Origin: Macrolepiota albuminosa
Taxonomy: Eukaryota > Basidiomycota > Agaricomycetes > Agaricales > Agaricaceae
Direction of reading: 5' to 3'
Assembly (NCBI GenBank): GCA_027475525.1
Contig: JAMWFC010000125.1
Location: forward strand, 391,723-455,722
Length of the DNA stretch: 64,000 bases
Part shown: positions 31,198 to 45,260 of the stretch, in pieces
Numbering within the stretch: the first letter of the stretch is position 1
Layout: each line of letters starts with the position of its first letter
Notes under the pieces: model-generated
What the model saw: only the letters and a program-made list of their open reading frames with translations
Database searches by the model: none
Told to the model about the DNA's origin: nothing
Program-made: the position numbers and the translations under genes

Positions 31198-32654
31198 GGA
31201 TATTGGCCTCCTCAGAAATATTCACTTGTCTATAAATAAATAAATAAATATACAATATATTAGTTATTTGATTCTATTGTTGTGGCTGTGTACCATTTGA
31301 ATATGCAACCATTGCACAGCCACTAGAATTATAAACATAGATTATTATATTATATATTTAATTATTTATTTATAATATAGTAATAGCATGTAATTTGATG
31401 CATATAATGGCTATATATCAATCATGTATTCAAATGATATATAGCTACCAGGAGTCGGGTCCAATACTTAATTGCTGGCTTAGTTGCATTCTAACAAGCC
31501 CTTTCTATCATAATAGCTTTATCCTTTAAATTCTTCCTTTATGTAAATAGTGGATTTCGCTTGCAGTGGTGGCAAGTTTTCTTCACTAGGTTTTTGATAC
31601 TACCCTACTTGCATTCTTTGAGTTATGCATATACTATTCAGCTGTGGGTTTACCAAGGTGTTTTCTACCCGATATGTCCTTAGCTACCATATAGTAGAAG
31701 TAAATAGCATTGTAGATGTATGGCTATATTTAATTATTTATTCTAATTGTGTTATTGTGGCTGTGCATTGTTTGAGTAAACAACTGCTGCACAGCCACAA
31801 GCTCCATAACATCATATTGATTGCTACCTGTATATACTGAATTCTGTATTATTACATTCTTTCAAGTGCAAAAACATCTAATTGATTCTAAAATGTTGTG
31901 TAATATTGTTTTTACCTTCACATATTATTTGAGGCAATATAAGTATTTATTTGTCAATGTCAGATTCAATCTTTCTTGGTCCGTGGTTTATAAAGATATT
32001 ATACTTATATAATTCATTGATCAAGCATTAAGGGAGAACAAAAAAATATATACATTATTGGATGCTAGGTACTATAAATGGTAATATATGTGGATGCTCA
32101 GTACTTGGAGTAATATAGGAAGGCAATGAGAGAACAGCAATAAAAGCTTGTGGAACAATTCAGAGACAACCAATTGATCTAATGTGAGAAATATAATAAT
32201 TCAGTAAAAATATAATGGATCACATTAAGTAAAAATGACTTAAGAGGTAGTATCAAAGCCATCATAAGATATCATTCATCAATGTTCATGTAATTCAACA
32301 TTTATTTCTTGAAATTGCTGATACTAACCACCTTGCCAGCTCTCTATTGGGTTTCTCCATTGTCTTTATATGTTTGGAGCTTTCTTTTCACTGGCTCGTA
32401 GTCTTTGCATTTGAGTAGTTGCCTCTTTCTCTTCTTAGTAATTGTCAGAGTAAGAATAATATATTTATTGTTTATATGGCTGCTCACTAGTGCAAATGTT
32501 TTGTCCAGCAGCATTATTGATTTTAAAACTGTTAACATCTTTTACTTCTCTCCCTTCAATAGAACGACTGCAAAAGATACCTGGGCCACAACTATATTGC
32601 TGATTCAGAAGGTCTGTAGTTTGATCCTCTTGAATCTTTGATTTGTGTGAGCAT

Positions 32655-33268
32655 CTATGTTTTATAGTTGTTGTCTATATATTTTGATGTTTTGTCTCTG
32701 TCCAGTGTTATTCTTGCTTGTGCATACTTGATGAAATTGTCTGATGTCCTCTTGAATCTTCCTTGTGCAATTTTTTCAAGCAATCTATTGGGGTCAGTAT
32801 CCTTTTTGAATAGAATGTGAACTTCTCTTTTGTTCAAGTTCTTTGCAAGTGTAAACAAGTATCTTGTTTCCTTCATCTGACATTTCTTCTGACCATTCTT
32901 TCAGTTTGCCTTCTTTGAACTCCTGGTCAAATGCTTTGTATACTGTTTTTACTGCAGCAATGGTATCATCAAACTGCTGTGTGCCAAGACCATCCAGTTC
33001 TATTGACTGTGAGGTATTTACACTTTCTGTTAAATTTACTATATACCTATCAGCCATCTTCAATATATGTAGCATCATTGAATGCTCACTTTATAGATCC
33101 TCCTACCTTAAACAGAGGCAAATCTATGTCTGATATTGCACCATACACTGTGAATGTTGCTTCTCTGTTCATCATCTTGCCATTCTCATCTACTAGTAGT
33201 AGTCTCCATATTTTTGAGCTTTTATACTGCCATACAACTACCGTACTTTTCCATTCTGAGTTCTTCAC
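32655..33268 (-). pseudogene. Frameshifted coding relic (right-arm copy)
   Basis: Mirror image of 25894-26507, with the same three frame segments and no base differences. Confidence 0.35.
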
Positions 33269-34096
33269 AAGACATTAAATCCATATGTAAACATGATACA
33301 TCTATATTTTCATTTCACCTGCAAGATGTCATGAAGTCGTGCTTTTCTTCAATGCTTGTCATACTCAACATGTCATTCCAAGGTACTTCCTATATTAATG
33401 TCTGTTTAAATATTTTTTTATAATTCTAAAATACTTCATTCAGTATGCATTTGCATTGCTTTTGTTGTATTTGTTGTTCATTTTGTATATGTATATGCAA
33501 TGATAAGATAGGCTACAGGATATCTGGTCAACTATCTGTATGGCTTCTTATTCTCATATTACCTTGCATTGGTCTAATACAGGCATCATTTATGGGTCAA
33601 CTGTCTGTCTGGCTTCTTAGCAATTCAGATATATTTTATCTCTTCTATTCAACATATTTGGAAATGATAAGACCAACTCAATTTATTGGATCTTCCTGTC
33701 TGCAAAACCTCTAACTGTTTCTTAGGCAACTTCTTTTTCATAGATTCTTCCATCCAATGAGACTATGTTCTTTTTCTTTTATTTTGAAGCATGTGCATTT
33801 CTGCATCAATATATTGCTTATTCTGTTATATCATTTTATTTTATTTTGGCTTATAAATTGTCTGTTCCCTGAATACTGAGTGGTTACTTTGTTTCTATCA
33901 TCTTTTAGATATGAAACAGGCTAATTCAAACTGACTAATTGGTTTGCCTATTTGTATTACCTATGTATTACTCTATTATTACTATGAGATTGAACAAGGC
34001 TAATTCAAATTAACATTTTGGCTTGCCTATTGGTATCCCTTACTTCTTACACTGTTCTGGCTACATTTTTCTTAGTATCTGGATCTTTCCACTTGT

Positions 34097-35350
34097 TCAC
34101 CTTTCTATGTCCAGACTTGCTGGTCTGGTGTGTGTAGAGCTTATATGAAGTAGCAGTTTCTTATGCAGGTGTTGGTATTTGATTTGTATTGATTTATTCA
34201 TCTTGCTCAACATGTCTGCCATTGGCACACATGGCATCACAGATGCCTTGCTCTCAACCTTAAATGTGGTACTATTGTGTCCATTCGGGCCTGACATCTC
34301 TGTTCTAAGGTCTCAGTTACGCATGTGTGGGGGCTCCTCATGCCACTCTTGTCCTGCTGGAGTATAGAAGGTACTCACCGGTTTTACTTCAGGCACTTCC
34401 TGCACCCATGCTAGTGCTTCCACTAGCTTGACTCCAACGTCTTGATTATGACATGCTGAGCATTCCTTGGACATGTGGCTCCAGGGGGTTGACACCCCTG
34501 ATTGCCTTGCAGCCTTCCACTGCAAATACATCTGGAGTTCCATAGTAAGAACTCTCACTATTAAATCAGTATATTTAGTACTGAATACATTGGGTACTTC
34601 GTGCCCTTGTTGCCTAAGTGCTACTATATGCACTGAAGCATAACACTCAAGTCATGTCTGAGTAGTGTATTTTATCACCTCTGGGTGTAGATCCCAGAAC
34701 ATCTGCAAGCGCATAGTGTACGCAGTTTTCAACTGCTGCTCCTCTGCTCTGGTGTCGTCATTGCTAAACAACTCAATCACCTCCTCCAGAAGCTCTGCAA
34801 CCTCCAGGACTTTCTCCACTGCTGGTGTGCATGGGAAGCAATCTTCCACACAGGCTACTTCAGGAATTGCAGCCTCCTCTGGTACCTCTTCTATGCAGGC
34901 TTCCGCTATCCTGGTGGGCATTGAGCCTGCTGTGGCCTGCCTGGCCCCACTACTCTGGCTCAGGAGAATAGGTCCCCCAGTCTGTACCAATGACTTGGTG
35001 TCTCTTGAGGCATCCTGGGTGCCTGTTGACTGCCGGCCTTTATCAAAGGGCCCTTTGGAGGCTAGCCGGCTGGACCGTCGCAGTCCTCCTGGCAGCTGCA
35101 TAACTGGGGGAGTTAATCCCCCTGGCATCTTGTCCTGTGGCTGTGGCTGGCCATCCTGTTATGAGCTCTCAGCTCTCCGGGCCTTGCTCTCATTCCCAGG
35201 CAGGTTGGTGCTCTGACCTCAGTCTCAAGCCTCAGGTCTTGACTGACCCACATTGGACACTGACGTGTCCTGCATGTCTGCTGGGTCTCCTCGTATGTCG
35301 TGGGCATTCTGCCCACCATCAGTGGACACTGCAGGTATGGGATCACTCAT
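34097..35350 (-). pseudogene. Decayed RRSSRLAS frame, possibly Gag-like (right-arm copy)
   Basis: Mirror image of 23812-25065, carrying the same stop codons. Confidence 0.4.
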
Positions 35351-37009
35351 TGATCCCCTGTTTGAAATTTGCATGGTGTGGCTGTGCAAGAAGCTCGAGA
35401 AGCTGATAGAGTTCTGTCAACAACAAAAATACAAGGTGATATGAACAACTTCTTCATGATGTTACCTGCTTTGAATGCATGATTGATTTTGTCAAGGATT
35501 GCATCAGCCATTGTTATATGTATCTAAGTGTTTCCTTTGTTCAGATATAACAAGGATGTATGTGATATGTGTGAAATGTAAAATAGTCTTGGCACACTTA
35601 TGGTGTGCAATGTCAGGGAATCATGACAGAATGGTTTTGTACAGTATCAAGAAGCTTTCCAATGAGTGAAAGCTCTGACGATCAAGCCCTTTCTATTGAT
35701 CCTGTGTTCATAATTGGAATTTTGACATGCTACTAGGCTGTAAATAAAACAATTATGATATTTCAGCAAAGGATTACCTGTGGTCCAATACACTGTGGAT
35801 GACATTGACTGAGGCTGCTTGGAAGAACCTGCATGACCTGTCTATCAATTCTCATGATCAGATGCTAAATTTAAAACAGTCTACTTTGAAAAATGATGCA
35901 AGAATAGGCTGCCCAAATACAGTCTAGTTTTAGCATCGCTCAGCTGTGCACGGAACCTTAGTTGGTTTACTCAGTATCAAGCTGCAATTTCTTGCCTTCC
36001 ATTTTGTTTCTTGGCCTTGATGATGTTTTTCTTGATTCATTTAAAGTTCAAAATCAAAAGATGATTCGAATTTCAGATGTCAATGTATATAATACATATA
36101 TATTTATGAAACATACGTCAGAATAATGAAAGATAGTTAGTTCATCATCCGAAGTTTCCTTCAACATGGTTTGGGAACATGGCACAAGGTCATTTAAATT
36201 GATAATTCCAGGCTTTTTTAAGGCTCTATATCTGAACTCGATGTGTCTGTCAGCTCCTCCATACGTGGAATCAACCCGAAGTTCGGAATTTACCTGAGGC
36301 AATGGGAGATCGTTGTTCCACATTTGACAGCTTCACGACTTCGCGTGGCAGCACTCTTGGGTTCTTGGCCTTTAGCTTTGAACTCTAACTTTCAGAAAGA
36401 GAGAAAACGACATATAGATTGTCACAACACTTTTTTTTTATGGTCAGCGCAAAAAGATACACACAATTTCGTACCCAATCCCCCCCAAAAGTGAAACATT
36501 TCAGTAATCAATGTATCCTTTTGGTTTCCTTGGAAAAAAAAGTTTTGGAAAAAATCTACAGAAAAGTTCTAGAAACCCAGAAATGAAGATGTTAGAAAGG
36601 TTGTGACTTGCCCTGTACGACACTCTGTTAGCATGCCAATAATCAGGACACCATCAACCACGACATCATAACCGCCTCGAATCAGCCCTTCACATATATC
36701 ACACTAGTGGCCACCCATTCATACCATATCACACGCGTAACGAACAATGACACCATAGTCTCATGAACATATAAATTTAGATTCGACATAGAAAAAACCC
36801 TCAGTCACTTATAAGAGACTGAGGGTGCGTAAGTAATATCTACATCCACACGCATAACTAATGCTATCCTAGAATATACTTACTGTGTTTCTTAGGTAAC
36901 AGCTCAGTCACTTGTACGAAACTGAGGAATATACTTACTGTGTTTTTTAGACTCTCGTACATCTCATACTTGAGGGAATATCAGATTATAACACACTCGG
37001 GACTTCGAA

Positions 37010-37523
37010 ATGTCCGAATATGACGATGAAACTTGTATTCCCCATAGAGGTCTAGAACAAAGGTTCTTGATGTGATTGTAATTATTACACATGGAAACAC
37101 TTCCAAGCAGTAATAGCATGTACACGCTATCCGACCATACAGTGAATAAAGACACGCAAACACTATGCCAGTCCCCAGTGATCGTGCCAATTACGCTGAT
37201 GGGAACATGATGATCATAACCCTTCTGGACAGTCAGGAGGATAGCCTGAGTATTGCAGGCTGTCCCATATGTCAAGGTTTCAGAACTCTACAAGTCAAGC
37301 ATCTTACTACGAAGAGGCTGATGACACCTTGTGCTTGGAAATAGTGACCTCATACCACTGCATACTACCGAATGACACTGAAGATCGATTGGCCTCCGGG
37401 ACAATTATGCAGGACTGGTACCGAATTGTAACGTTCTTGTGTCCTAACTTTGAACAAAAGATTGACAACCACGAGACTGATAATTTTCTGTATGGCATTT
37501 CAAGACCGTCTTATGGTAGATAA
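37010..37523 (+). pseudogene. Exon-like sequence upstream of the secreted-protein gene (right-arm copy)
   Basis: Mirror image of 21639-22152. MSEYDDETCIPHR opens at ATG 37010; the longest open piece is 37269-37523. Not assignable to a family. Confidence 0.3.
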
Positions 37524-37838
37524 CAGCAGTTGACAAGAATCTAATGTTCTTGTGTCCTAACTTTGACCAAAAGATTGACAACCATGAGACTAATAATGAG
37601 GGATATTCCATACCTTTTTCTGTATGGCATTTCGAGACCATCTTAAGGTAGATAACAGCAGTTGACAAGAATCTTGTCTATTCTTGTCAACTGCTGTTAT
37701 GATTCTTGTCAACTGCTGTTACCTACCATGTGCTCTTTGGCGGAACCTTCTAGCCGCCTTGCGAACAGGCTTTGGTCCCGCCGTTAAAAGCTCAAAATAC
37801 TGCTTTTCTTCAACACATTTTCTGACTCCTCCACACCA

Positions 37839-38666
37839 ATGCGTTCTTCCATTTTCGTCATCTTTGCTTGTGTGTCGGCTTTATCTTTGGCTTCAACCTT
37901 GCCTTCGGAGAACAAAAGTGGTCGGTGGAGGTGTTCTACTCGAATGAGTTACATTTTGATAATTTGGATAATAGGTGTTATTTGCGAGGGACAGGTCACA
38001 GAATCACAACGTTTCATTGGCAAAGATCGCAATGTCAAGCTTGAGATTGTGACATGTCCTAAAGTAACGCTTTCGAAACGCGAAGTTCTGGATGCACGCC
38101 AAACGAATCTATGTGCTACAGCATGTAAGAATGTTCCTATATCTCATCATTACCTTGAACTCCGAGGGATGGCATTAGGCAATACAGATTGCTTTTTACC
38201 AGCGGGAGGCGGCCCTGATCCAAACCAATGCCATATCATCGCTGATGCCCTACGATTTGAGAGCCAGAATACGGGTATGTGAAACAACGTCAAATGTCCA
38301 GCCTCGTCGAGGTGACTGGTTAATTGTGATACTAGGTGCCATGTTCTCCGTCGGCACTGGGGTACGTAGAGTCCTTTAAATAAGCAATACCGTCACTGAG
38401 TAGGAAACAACCTTTATTTCAGACAAACAACACTGTCGCTGTGACATTCCAGAGTTGCTTGTCTTTCTTTGTCAATCAAGACCTTGGACCCGTGACCTTT
38501 TGCCGCACGACCTGGGTAAGTACTCGTTTGCTTGTCGGGAACTCCTCGTACTACAAGTATTAAATAGGCCGACACTCTGGACAACCTTGCTTTCAACTGT
38601 CAGGCCACACAAAACGCTCACGGCGGCGATTGTATTGCACCTGACCAAAGTTACTTCATCCAGTGA
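37839..38666 (+). CDS. Small secreted cysteine-rich protein, five exons (right-arm copy)
   Basis: Plus-strand copy of the gene described at 20496-21323. Exons 37839-38124, 38179-38274, 38336-38361, 38423-38515, 38568-38666; stop TGA 38664-38666. Phases join without a stop to give about 199 residues (signal peptide, eight-cysteine core). Both copies have identical coding, intron and promoter sequence, so neither shows decay and both could be expressed. The stem-loop repeats at 37426-37721 lie upstream. Confidence 0.75.
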
Positions 38667-40326
38667 GATATCAATGCTTGACTTCTGATGTCTAGTTTGA
38701 CTTTTTCATAACAGGGTACAATCTGCATGACAGTTGAAAAGAATCTATTATCACAGTATGCAGATCCCCTTTTCTTGATGGTTCAATTTGATGCCTCTAT
38801 GTTGTAATCTTCGAGGATTTTACCTACAGAAATCAGACTACGTATTCATTGATTTGTTTGATCACACAAAGAAAGAATCAATAGCTCTTTGTACCAGCGC
38901 TGATAAGCACGCGACTCATCTTGGGTTTGTCTCCAGAGGAAAAGTATAGGATGAGCCCCAAGTGGTTTCTGTTAACCAAGTTCGATCGAGGAACCAACCT
39001 GGAAAGCTTCTACCGGCAAACTGATCTATCTAGACGTGAAAACAATCGTTTTAACAGGATTTTGTAATAGACTACATGTATGCAATTGAATTATTATGAA
39101 GTGTTATGGGCCGTTGCGACATACGGCATGTCCAAGATCTAGAAGGACATCCTAATACACCGTTGTACTACATAGTCACGGCGTACATAAACTGACATAA
39201 TAACTATGTACTACTTTCTAAATACTCTAAGTTCCAAGTTGTTAGAAGCCAGTACCTGTGAGCTAAGAACAGTTTATAAGTACGTTCCCTCAGTCCGGTG
39301 TAAGAAACTGTATTAACTGTACCTAAGAACAGTTTATAAGTACGTTCTATAGGTATAGTTAGTTCATATGTAACTCCGTAGTACTGTTGTGATTACTCAC
39401 CCCTCAGTCCGGTATAAGAAACTGAGGGGCTCGTCTGTAGCAGCGACGAATATATATTGACGCAGCATAATAGCGGACGATGATATGTATATTCGTGTAC
39501 AATGATAGACAAAGTATGAACTGGAGTCAAGTATCGAGAGATCAGTATAAGTTTAGAATAATGTAAAATGAATGACGCACCTGGAGTCAAGTATCGAGAG
39601 ATAGCTTGACTCCAAGGTAAGACTACGTATCTATAGCGACGTGAATATATAAGGAGATAATTCGAGAATCATAAGAAAAACAACATAAGCGTAATTTATG
39701 AGATAATAGAAACATACGTGTATATGACAACAATATGACATCATGAGAAGAGAGCCGGAGTTACACGGCATTTCCGTCGACATATATATCTATCGTAGCG
39801 GCGCATGTGTGCGCCGGTCCCCGACTCCTACATGTTTATTTTTCTTTTATTACTTTTTATTACTTGTATACTTGTATTTTATTAATTTTATTTATGTATG
39901 TACTCTTCTCTTCGTTCTTTATTTTCTTTATTACTTCATTACTATTATATATGGTTATACAGTAATTTATGTATGTATAGATATGATAAATGATAAATGA
40001 TATGATATGATACATACATTAAGTGGTATGATATACATAATATATATTATGTTATTATATAATAAAATAAATAAATAAAATAAAATCTGTTTGAAAAAAA
40101 CATATAGCATATTGTAATCATGAAAATGAAAATTAACTTACCTACAAAAAGAAAGTAATACTACCTATTGATGTGTCATTATCATTTTGTGTTGTAATAT
40201 ATGTGCACTTGTAATAAAATAAATTTGAAGTAAACTTGAAGAGTAAATGAAGACTTACAATGATTTTTGAAGCTGTGTTGAAAATATATTGTTGAGTTAC
40301 ATTGCTAGAACCAATGTGCTGATAGG

Positions 40327-41232
40327 ACCTCATACAGGATCAGCGCATCAACGGCAGGCTATGGCAACGCGGCACCGGCTCAGGATACCTTAGCACGTGC
40401 TAATTAACCAATTTTGGCGATATTTGACGGCCGCGCACGGCAAGAAGCAGATCCGATCAATGATAGCGCCGACAGCAGACAGAATGACAACTGACAGATG
40501 GCATCCATCACTGATGACAGCGCTTAGCGAGAAGACTGATGATCTATCAAAAACTGACGGACAGCTTGGTGTTTGACCTTGGCGTCTGACATCGCTTAGC
40601 GCCTCGATTCAGCACCTGACATTGCTAAGCATTTTGGACAGACAGAAGAGTGATGGATTGATGGTTTAGCTTTGCGATCTGCCGCATGGCATCGCTAAAG
40701 GTCTTAAATGGACAGTAGGGATCTGAAACCGTTGGAGCTACCCCTATGAAATTTTCTAGTTTACCGCACTCTGGCAATGGTTAGTCACTGGCGACGGTGA
40801 ACTCCTTGTAGTATATAAAGTACTTACCGACTTGTACATACCCATCGAACAATAGAACAGAGTTTCCCCTTACTTCAGTCTCCCTTACACTCAAGACCTC
40901 ATTTACGGCCGGCAACATCAAACTCATTGGCAGTTGCAGACTAGCGCTAGCCTTTGACCTATTTGTGCCTTGCAGCTATGGCAGGCATTTACGACGCTTA
41001 GACTTCGCTAAGCTTACTGTGTTCTTGCCACTGACATTGCCGTGTACACTTACCGCTCCCTTCCTAGGCACTTTACCTTAGCGCTTTACGCTTGCCGACT
41101 CCCTTACCAACTTTTCCTCATTTTCACAGGCGCGTTCTCTGGGACCTGCCTGGGACTCCTCACATCACTTATAGCGCGCCCAACACAAGCTTTTGGTACG
41201 GTAACACTATAGTCATATTTGTTACTGACCAA
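40327..41232. repeat. GC-richer block with gctaagcg motifs (right-arm copy)
   Basis: Mirror of 17930-18835. In this orientation it starts near TGATAGGACCTC (40321) and has a TATATAAAG box near 40813. Confidence 0.4.
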
Positions 41233-42944
41233 ACTTTGGGCGTCATCAGTGCTTGACAGTGATATTTTCCGCCGTCCAGCTGTATAAATCGCCTGAATAT
41301 GCATAAGTGAATGCTTTATCAAGATATTGATTGTTGTTGCTACGATGTACCTGAAAGGTGGTGACTAATCATTGGTTCAGACTCAATCCTTTGAGGGTGA
41401 GGTGTTGTGCATGTGGGTTGTGATGGGTATAAGAGCTGACATTAGAAAAAATCAATATGTAAAAAAAAGCGCTAATATAAAGTAAAATGTGCAGAAAAAC
41501 TCACCAAAATACTAGATTTTTGATGTTATAACCAGTTAAAATGTTGAGGTACTATCTAGTGATGATGGTGAAACCAATGTCCGCAATTTCTTTCATTTGT
41601 CTTCCACAGAAGGAGTAGATATATGTGTGTGGGCATCAACACTGTATATCATCAATGTGGAAGTTCAGACATGGATGTTGTGTGAAGACATTGTTCAATG
41701 CTATACATCAAAAAAAAGTAAACATATATGAAGTGATGTTGAGAGGAAATAATGACCATGTACAGTTATTTCCATATAAGTGAGTAAGTGTTCACTAAAG
41801 TCATACTTTACAATGTCAACTGAACATCTTGGTTATTTTAGCAGGTTGGTATATAAAGCTTCATTGCATAGTCATTGCATAGTTGTTTGAGTAATACAAT
41901 GGTTTTCCCATAGTTGCATTCACAGAAAATTTTTGTTTCAAGCTGTATAGATTCATAGATTGAACAGGCTGAAGTCGTACTTACATTGTACTAATTGCCA
42001 AAATTTTACCTATCAAAGCATTTTAGTTCACAACAAGTAGTAATAAGTACCAAGTTGAACCACAGTGATAGTGTTTGCCTCCAGTAGGTGTCCGTTGAGT
42101 GAGTACACAACAACATAGACTGACAGTACCATTTTGTTGTCCTATGAGCAAGCTAGCAGTAAGATAGTTTGAAATCAAAAATTTTAAAAAGACAGGGAAA
42201 AAAGAAAGAGACGTATGTATTACGTATAATGATGATCATTACATATAATACAATAATAATAATAAAATCATTATGTAATTGTTTGTGTGGATGAACACTT
42301 ATGTAATCATTTGTGGGGATAAACACTTATATAATGTTTTGAGAATGAGAATAGTCAAAAGGACAACCGTATATCATGATGCACTGCAGAGAAGTCAAAC
42401 CCGCTGGTTGTGCACAATATAGAATATCAATTTATAAATATTTTCCACTGAACTACAGTAGGGTCTTACTACAAGGGTATGGTGTACATAGAGATTAGTC
42501 AAAAGACAACATCACATGTCTTTAGGTTGGAATATTGTTTCAAACTTTATATGTGTGATCTAACCATATCATTGCATTACAATTCCATGGTCATATTGTC
42601 TTTCGTCATCATCTATACTCGAGACTTCCGGACAACACTAAGGTTCTTGTTGACTTTATTCTCAGCAGCTATGATTGTACAAATGTGAGCACAAAGCACG
42701 TATCAGCTGTGCCATTCTTATCAATGACGAACATGATGACATTTTAGAGTTTAAGAGATATTGCCTGTTTCATCCTGTGAGCGTTCTAGCCATCCCCAGG
42801 TAAACATTCAACATTCAACCCTCACCAATCCTGAGTTTAAGTACACAGTAGCTTGTGCTGCTATCTGTGACCTCACCATTGGCTGACACACTTGTATGTG
42901 TATTTCCAGGTGCTTCTCTAGCTCTGGCCATAGGTGCCTCTGTC

Positions 42945-44380
42945 TCTGTCTCTGTTTCTGGTACAACCAGCAGGATAGACACTAAGAAGAAGACTCAAAA
43001 GAGGTGGAGAAAGGTGCTCATGTCTGTGCCTGTTTTCTTATTCCTGTCATTAAAATTAAAGCCAAAGCAAAACTTGATGCATCTATCAAAGTCAAAGCCT
43101 TACTCTGATGCTCACACTCAGAGTCATGTTCATGTCATGTAAAGATTGTGAATAAACAGATGGGCCATATCATTGACAATGGATTGTCCAGTCCTTCATT
43201 ACATGGATCAAAATACTTGATTATTTCTTGGTAAAGCATACATAGTGTGTTTTTGTAAATGACTGTAGATATACAAATCAATGCTATCATATCAAGATTT
43301 GGGGACACTATAGCACTCTTTTGCATCGAAATCTATATTATAGAAAGAGCAGCTTCTGTTACAATTAGTTTGTATAGGTATGTTAGACCTTGTCATTGTC
43401 TTTTTTTTTTTTTGAAGTAGTGTTTGGTTTGGTGGTGTAGTCAGCACCATAGGTATGTTTTTTTTTGCTCTATTTATACTTTTTTTCTTGAGTAGCATTT
43501 GGTTTGATGGTGTAGTCTGTGGTATAGATATGTTTTTTTTTTTTTTTTTGGCTCTATTTATTTATACACACGTGTGGATGAAATTTTGTTCTTTATGTAC
43601 AGTTCAGACTACATATACTAGGTATCCCAGGTAACTGTATATGCATAGAACAAATATGATAGTTCTTATGTATGTCAGTATAGTAGTACTGTCATCATCA
43701 TCTCAATCATCACTTTCTGACAAGTATGTGTCCATCAGATATTTGTTGACATTTATTAACTCTTGGCAGTAGGACTCTAGTGCAATCGGCATTAGCTATC
43801 ATCATTTAGTTTAAATGTGATGTTACTTATCTATTTTTGTACTAGAGTCGTCAACTGTTCATTCTTGATTTTTACTTCATTGATGGCTGCATCTGATAAG
43901 TAAGGCTGTAATGTCAGTATGTTGGTAAAAAAGTTAATATTAATAATGGTGCTTGCCTGCATTATCAACGGCTTTTTCTGTATGTGTTAAAAGGCTGTAC
44001 ACTATAAACAATCAATTAAGATTGTATCCAAAAGAAGCAATAAATAAGATTGTCACATACATCTTTTGTTATTTTTCATCATAGCACAATACTTTTTTGT
44101 TATGGACTTTAGCTCCATTTTTGTATCTCTGTTGATTGAAGATAAGGAGCTGGCTAGTATAGGGAATTGTCAGTTCTGATTTGTATTCTTGAGAGGAGAT
44201 GTGAGTCGCAAATGGAGTGTTGAGATGTGTTATAATAGTTGTTGCCTCATGTCAGTAATTGAGATATGTTTGTATATTGTACCGGTATATTGTATAGTTG
44301 TAAAAGACTTCTACAGAAATCATGAGATTGATGGTGATAATGTCAATTGAATTAGGTTACTAGTATACTAAAGGGTATTT
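42945..44380. other. AT-rich non-coding DNA with poly-T tracts
   Basis: No gene supported. Two related segments, each with a poly-T run and a tttggtttgRtggtgtagtc motif, lie at about 43400-43460 and 43460-43550. Otherwise featureless. Confidence 0.5.
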
Positions 44381-45260
44381 TTCAACTTTATTTATAAAAA
44401 TAGCAATTGCAAAAAAGATAATGGACGTACTTAATAGTCTGAGAAGTTCATGCCATATGTTCAGTCCTGAGTTAGAAGAAGGTAATGGACATACTGAATA
44501 GTCTGAGAAGTTTACATTATCTAATTAGCTTTGAGTTAGAATATATATAGGACGTACTGAATAATTTGAGAAGGTTATGTCACTTTGTCAGCTTTGAGTT
44601 GGGCTGTGCAGATAATGTTGAGAATCAGACAGATTGGACAATGACTTTTTGGTCTGAATTTGAAAATGTTGAGAAATAAGCGCTAAGCATTTGGTGTGTT
44701 TATTCAAAGTGGTGGTACTGCAAAAGACATTGGTGGATGGAAGGGCATTGGATTTACAAAGTGGATTGAGTCTTTGTTACGTGATTTGTTGAAGGCATTT
44801 GTGGATTTAAGTTGGTGGTTGTTTGTTGGAGGCATATCATCAAAAATAGTTATCTATATGAGAGATAATTGGACATACTAATAGTCTGAGAAGCTTGTAC
44901 CATCTAGTCAGTCTTGAAATAGGCTGTGCAGATAATATTGAATTAGATATTGACTTTTAGTTTGAATCCAAAAATTGTGTTGAGAATGAGTATTTAACCA
45001 TGTTTATTTTGCTGTTGGCACGGGCACTCTCATTAATATCATTAAAGATCTCCAGTACTAAGGAAGCATCATACTTTGCTGCTAGTGTAAATGAGTCAAA
45101 TTGATTTCAAAATTCATCTTTTGTTAGGTAATTTGTTAAAGAATGCATGTACAGTGTGCATATAGCAATGCAGCGGTTGTGAATTTACATTCTATTCTGA
45201 ATCTATGATGAAGTAGACATGATTGGCAGCTCTGGTAAAGACTGCAAAATGCCATGATCC
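44380..45260 (+). repeat. Dispersed repeat copy A (pairs with 59390-60170)
   Basis: Similar in the same orientation to 59390-60170 over most of its length (shared ttataaaaatagYaattgca start, ggtactgcaaaa, gcagctctg). Within it a sub-unit built on ggacRtactgaatagtctga recurs near 44424, 44487, 44551 and 44873. No coding capacity. Confidence 0.7.

Larger units (their letters stand above)
36798..39429. mobile_element. Putative DNA-transposon cassette (right-arm copy)
   Basis: Mirror image of 19733-22364. The inverted repeats are 36798-36952 and 39257-39429. The secreted-protein gene reads on the plus strand here. Confidence 0.45.
31198..42944 (-). repeat. Right arm of giant inverted repeat (11,747 bp)
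   Basis: Exact reverse complement of 16218-27964. Its outer edge runs into a tctctg microsatellite (42940-42960), and a short open frame (42855-43142) crosses the edge without interruption. Confidence 0.97.

Noticed and set aside
16218..42944. The palindrome arms as terminal inverted repeats of one giant transposon (Maverick/Polinton- or KDZ-like)
   Set aside because: No DNA polymerase, integrase, packaging ATPase, capsid or KDZ transposase is readable in arms or spacer, and neither edge has a target duplication.
16218..42944. Palindrome as a simple missed-adapter long-read artefact
   Set aside because: Such artefacts fold back directly; here a 3.2-kb non-palindromic spacer separates the arms and the two outer flanks differ. 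Other assembly explanations remain open.
42855..43142. Small plus-strand frame crossing the right outer edge of the palindrome as a real gene
   Set aside because: Its Ser/Val repeat comes from a tctctg microsatellite and the rest is low-complexity Lys-rich; useful only as a junction marker.
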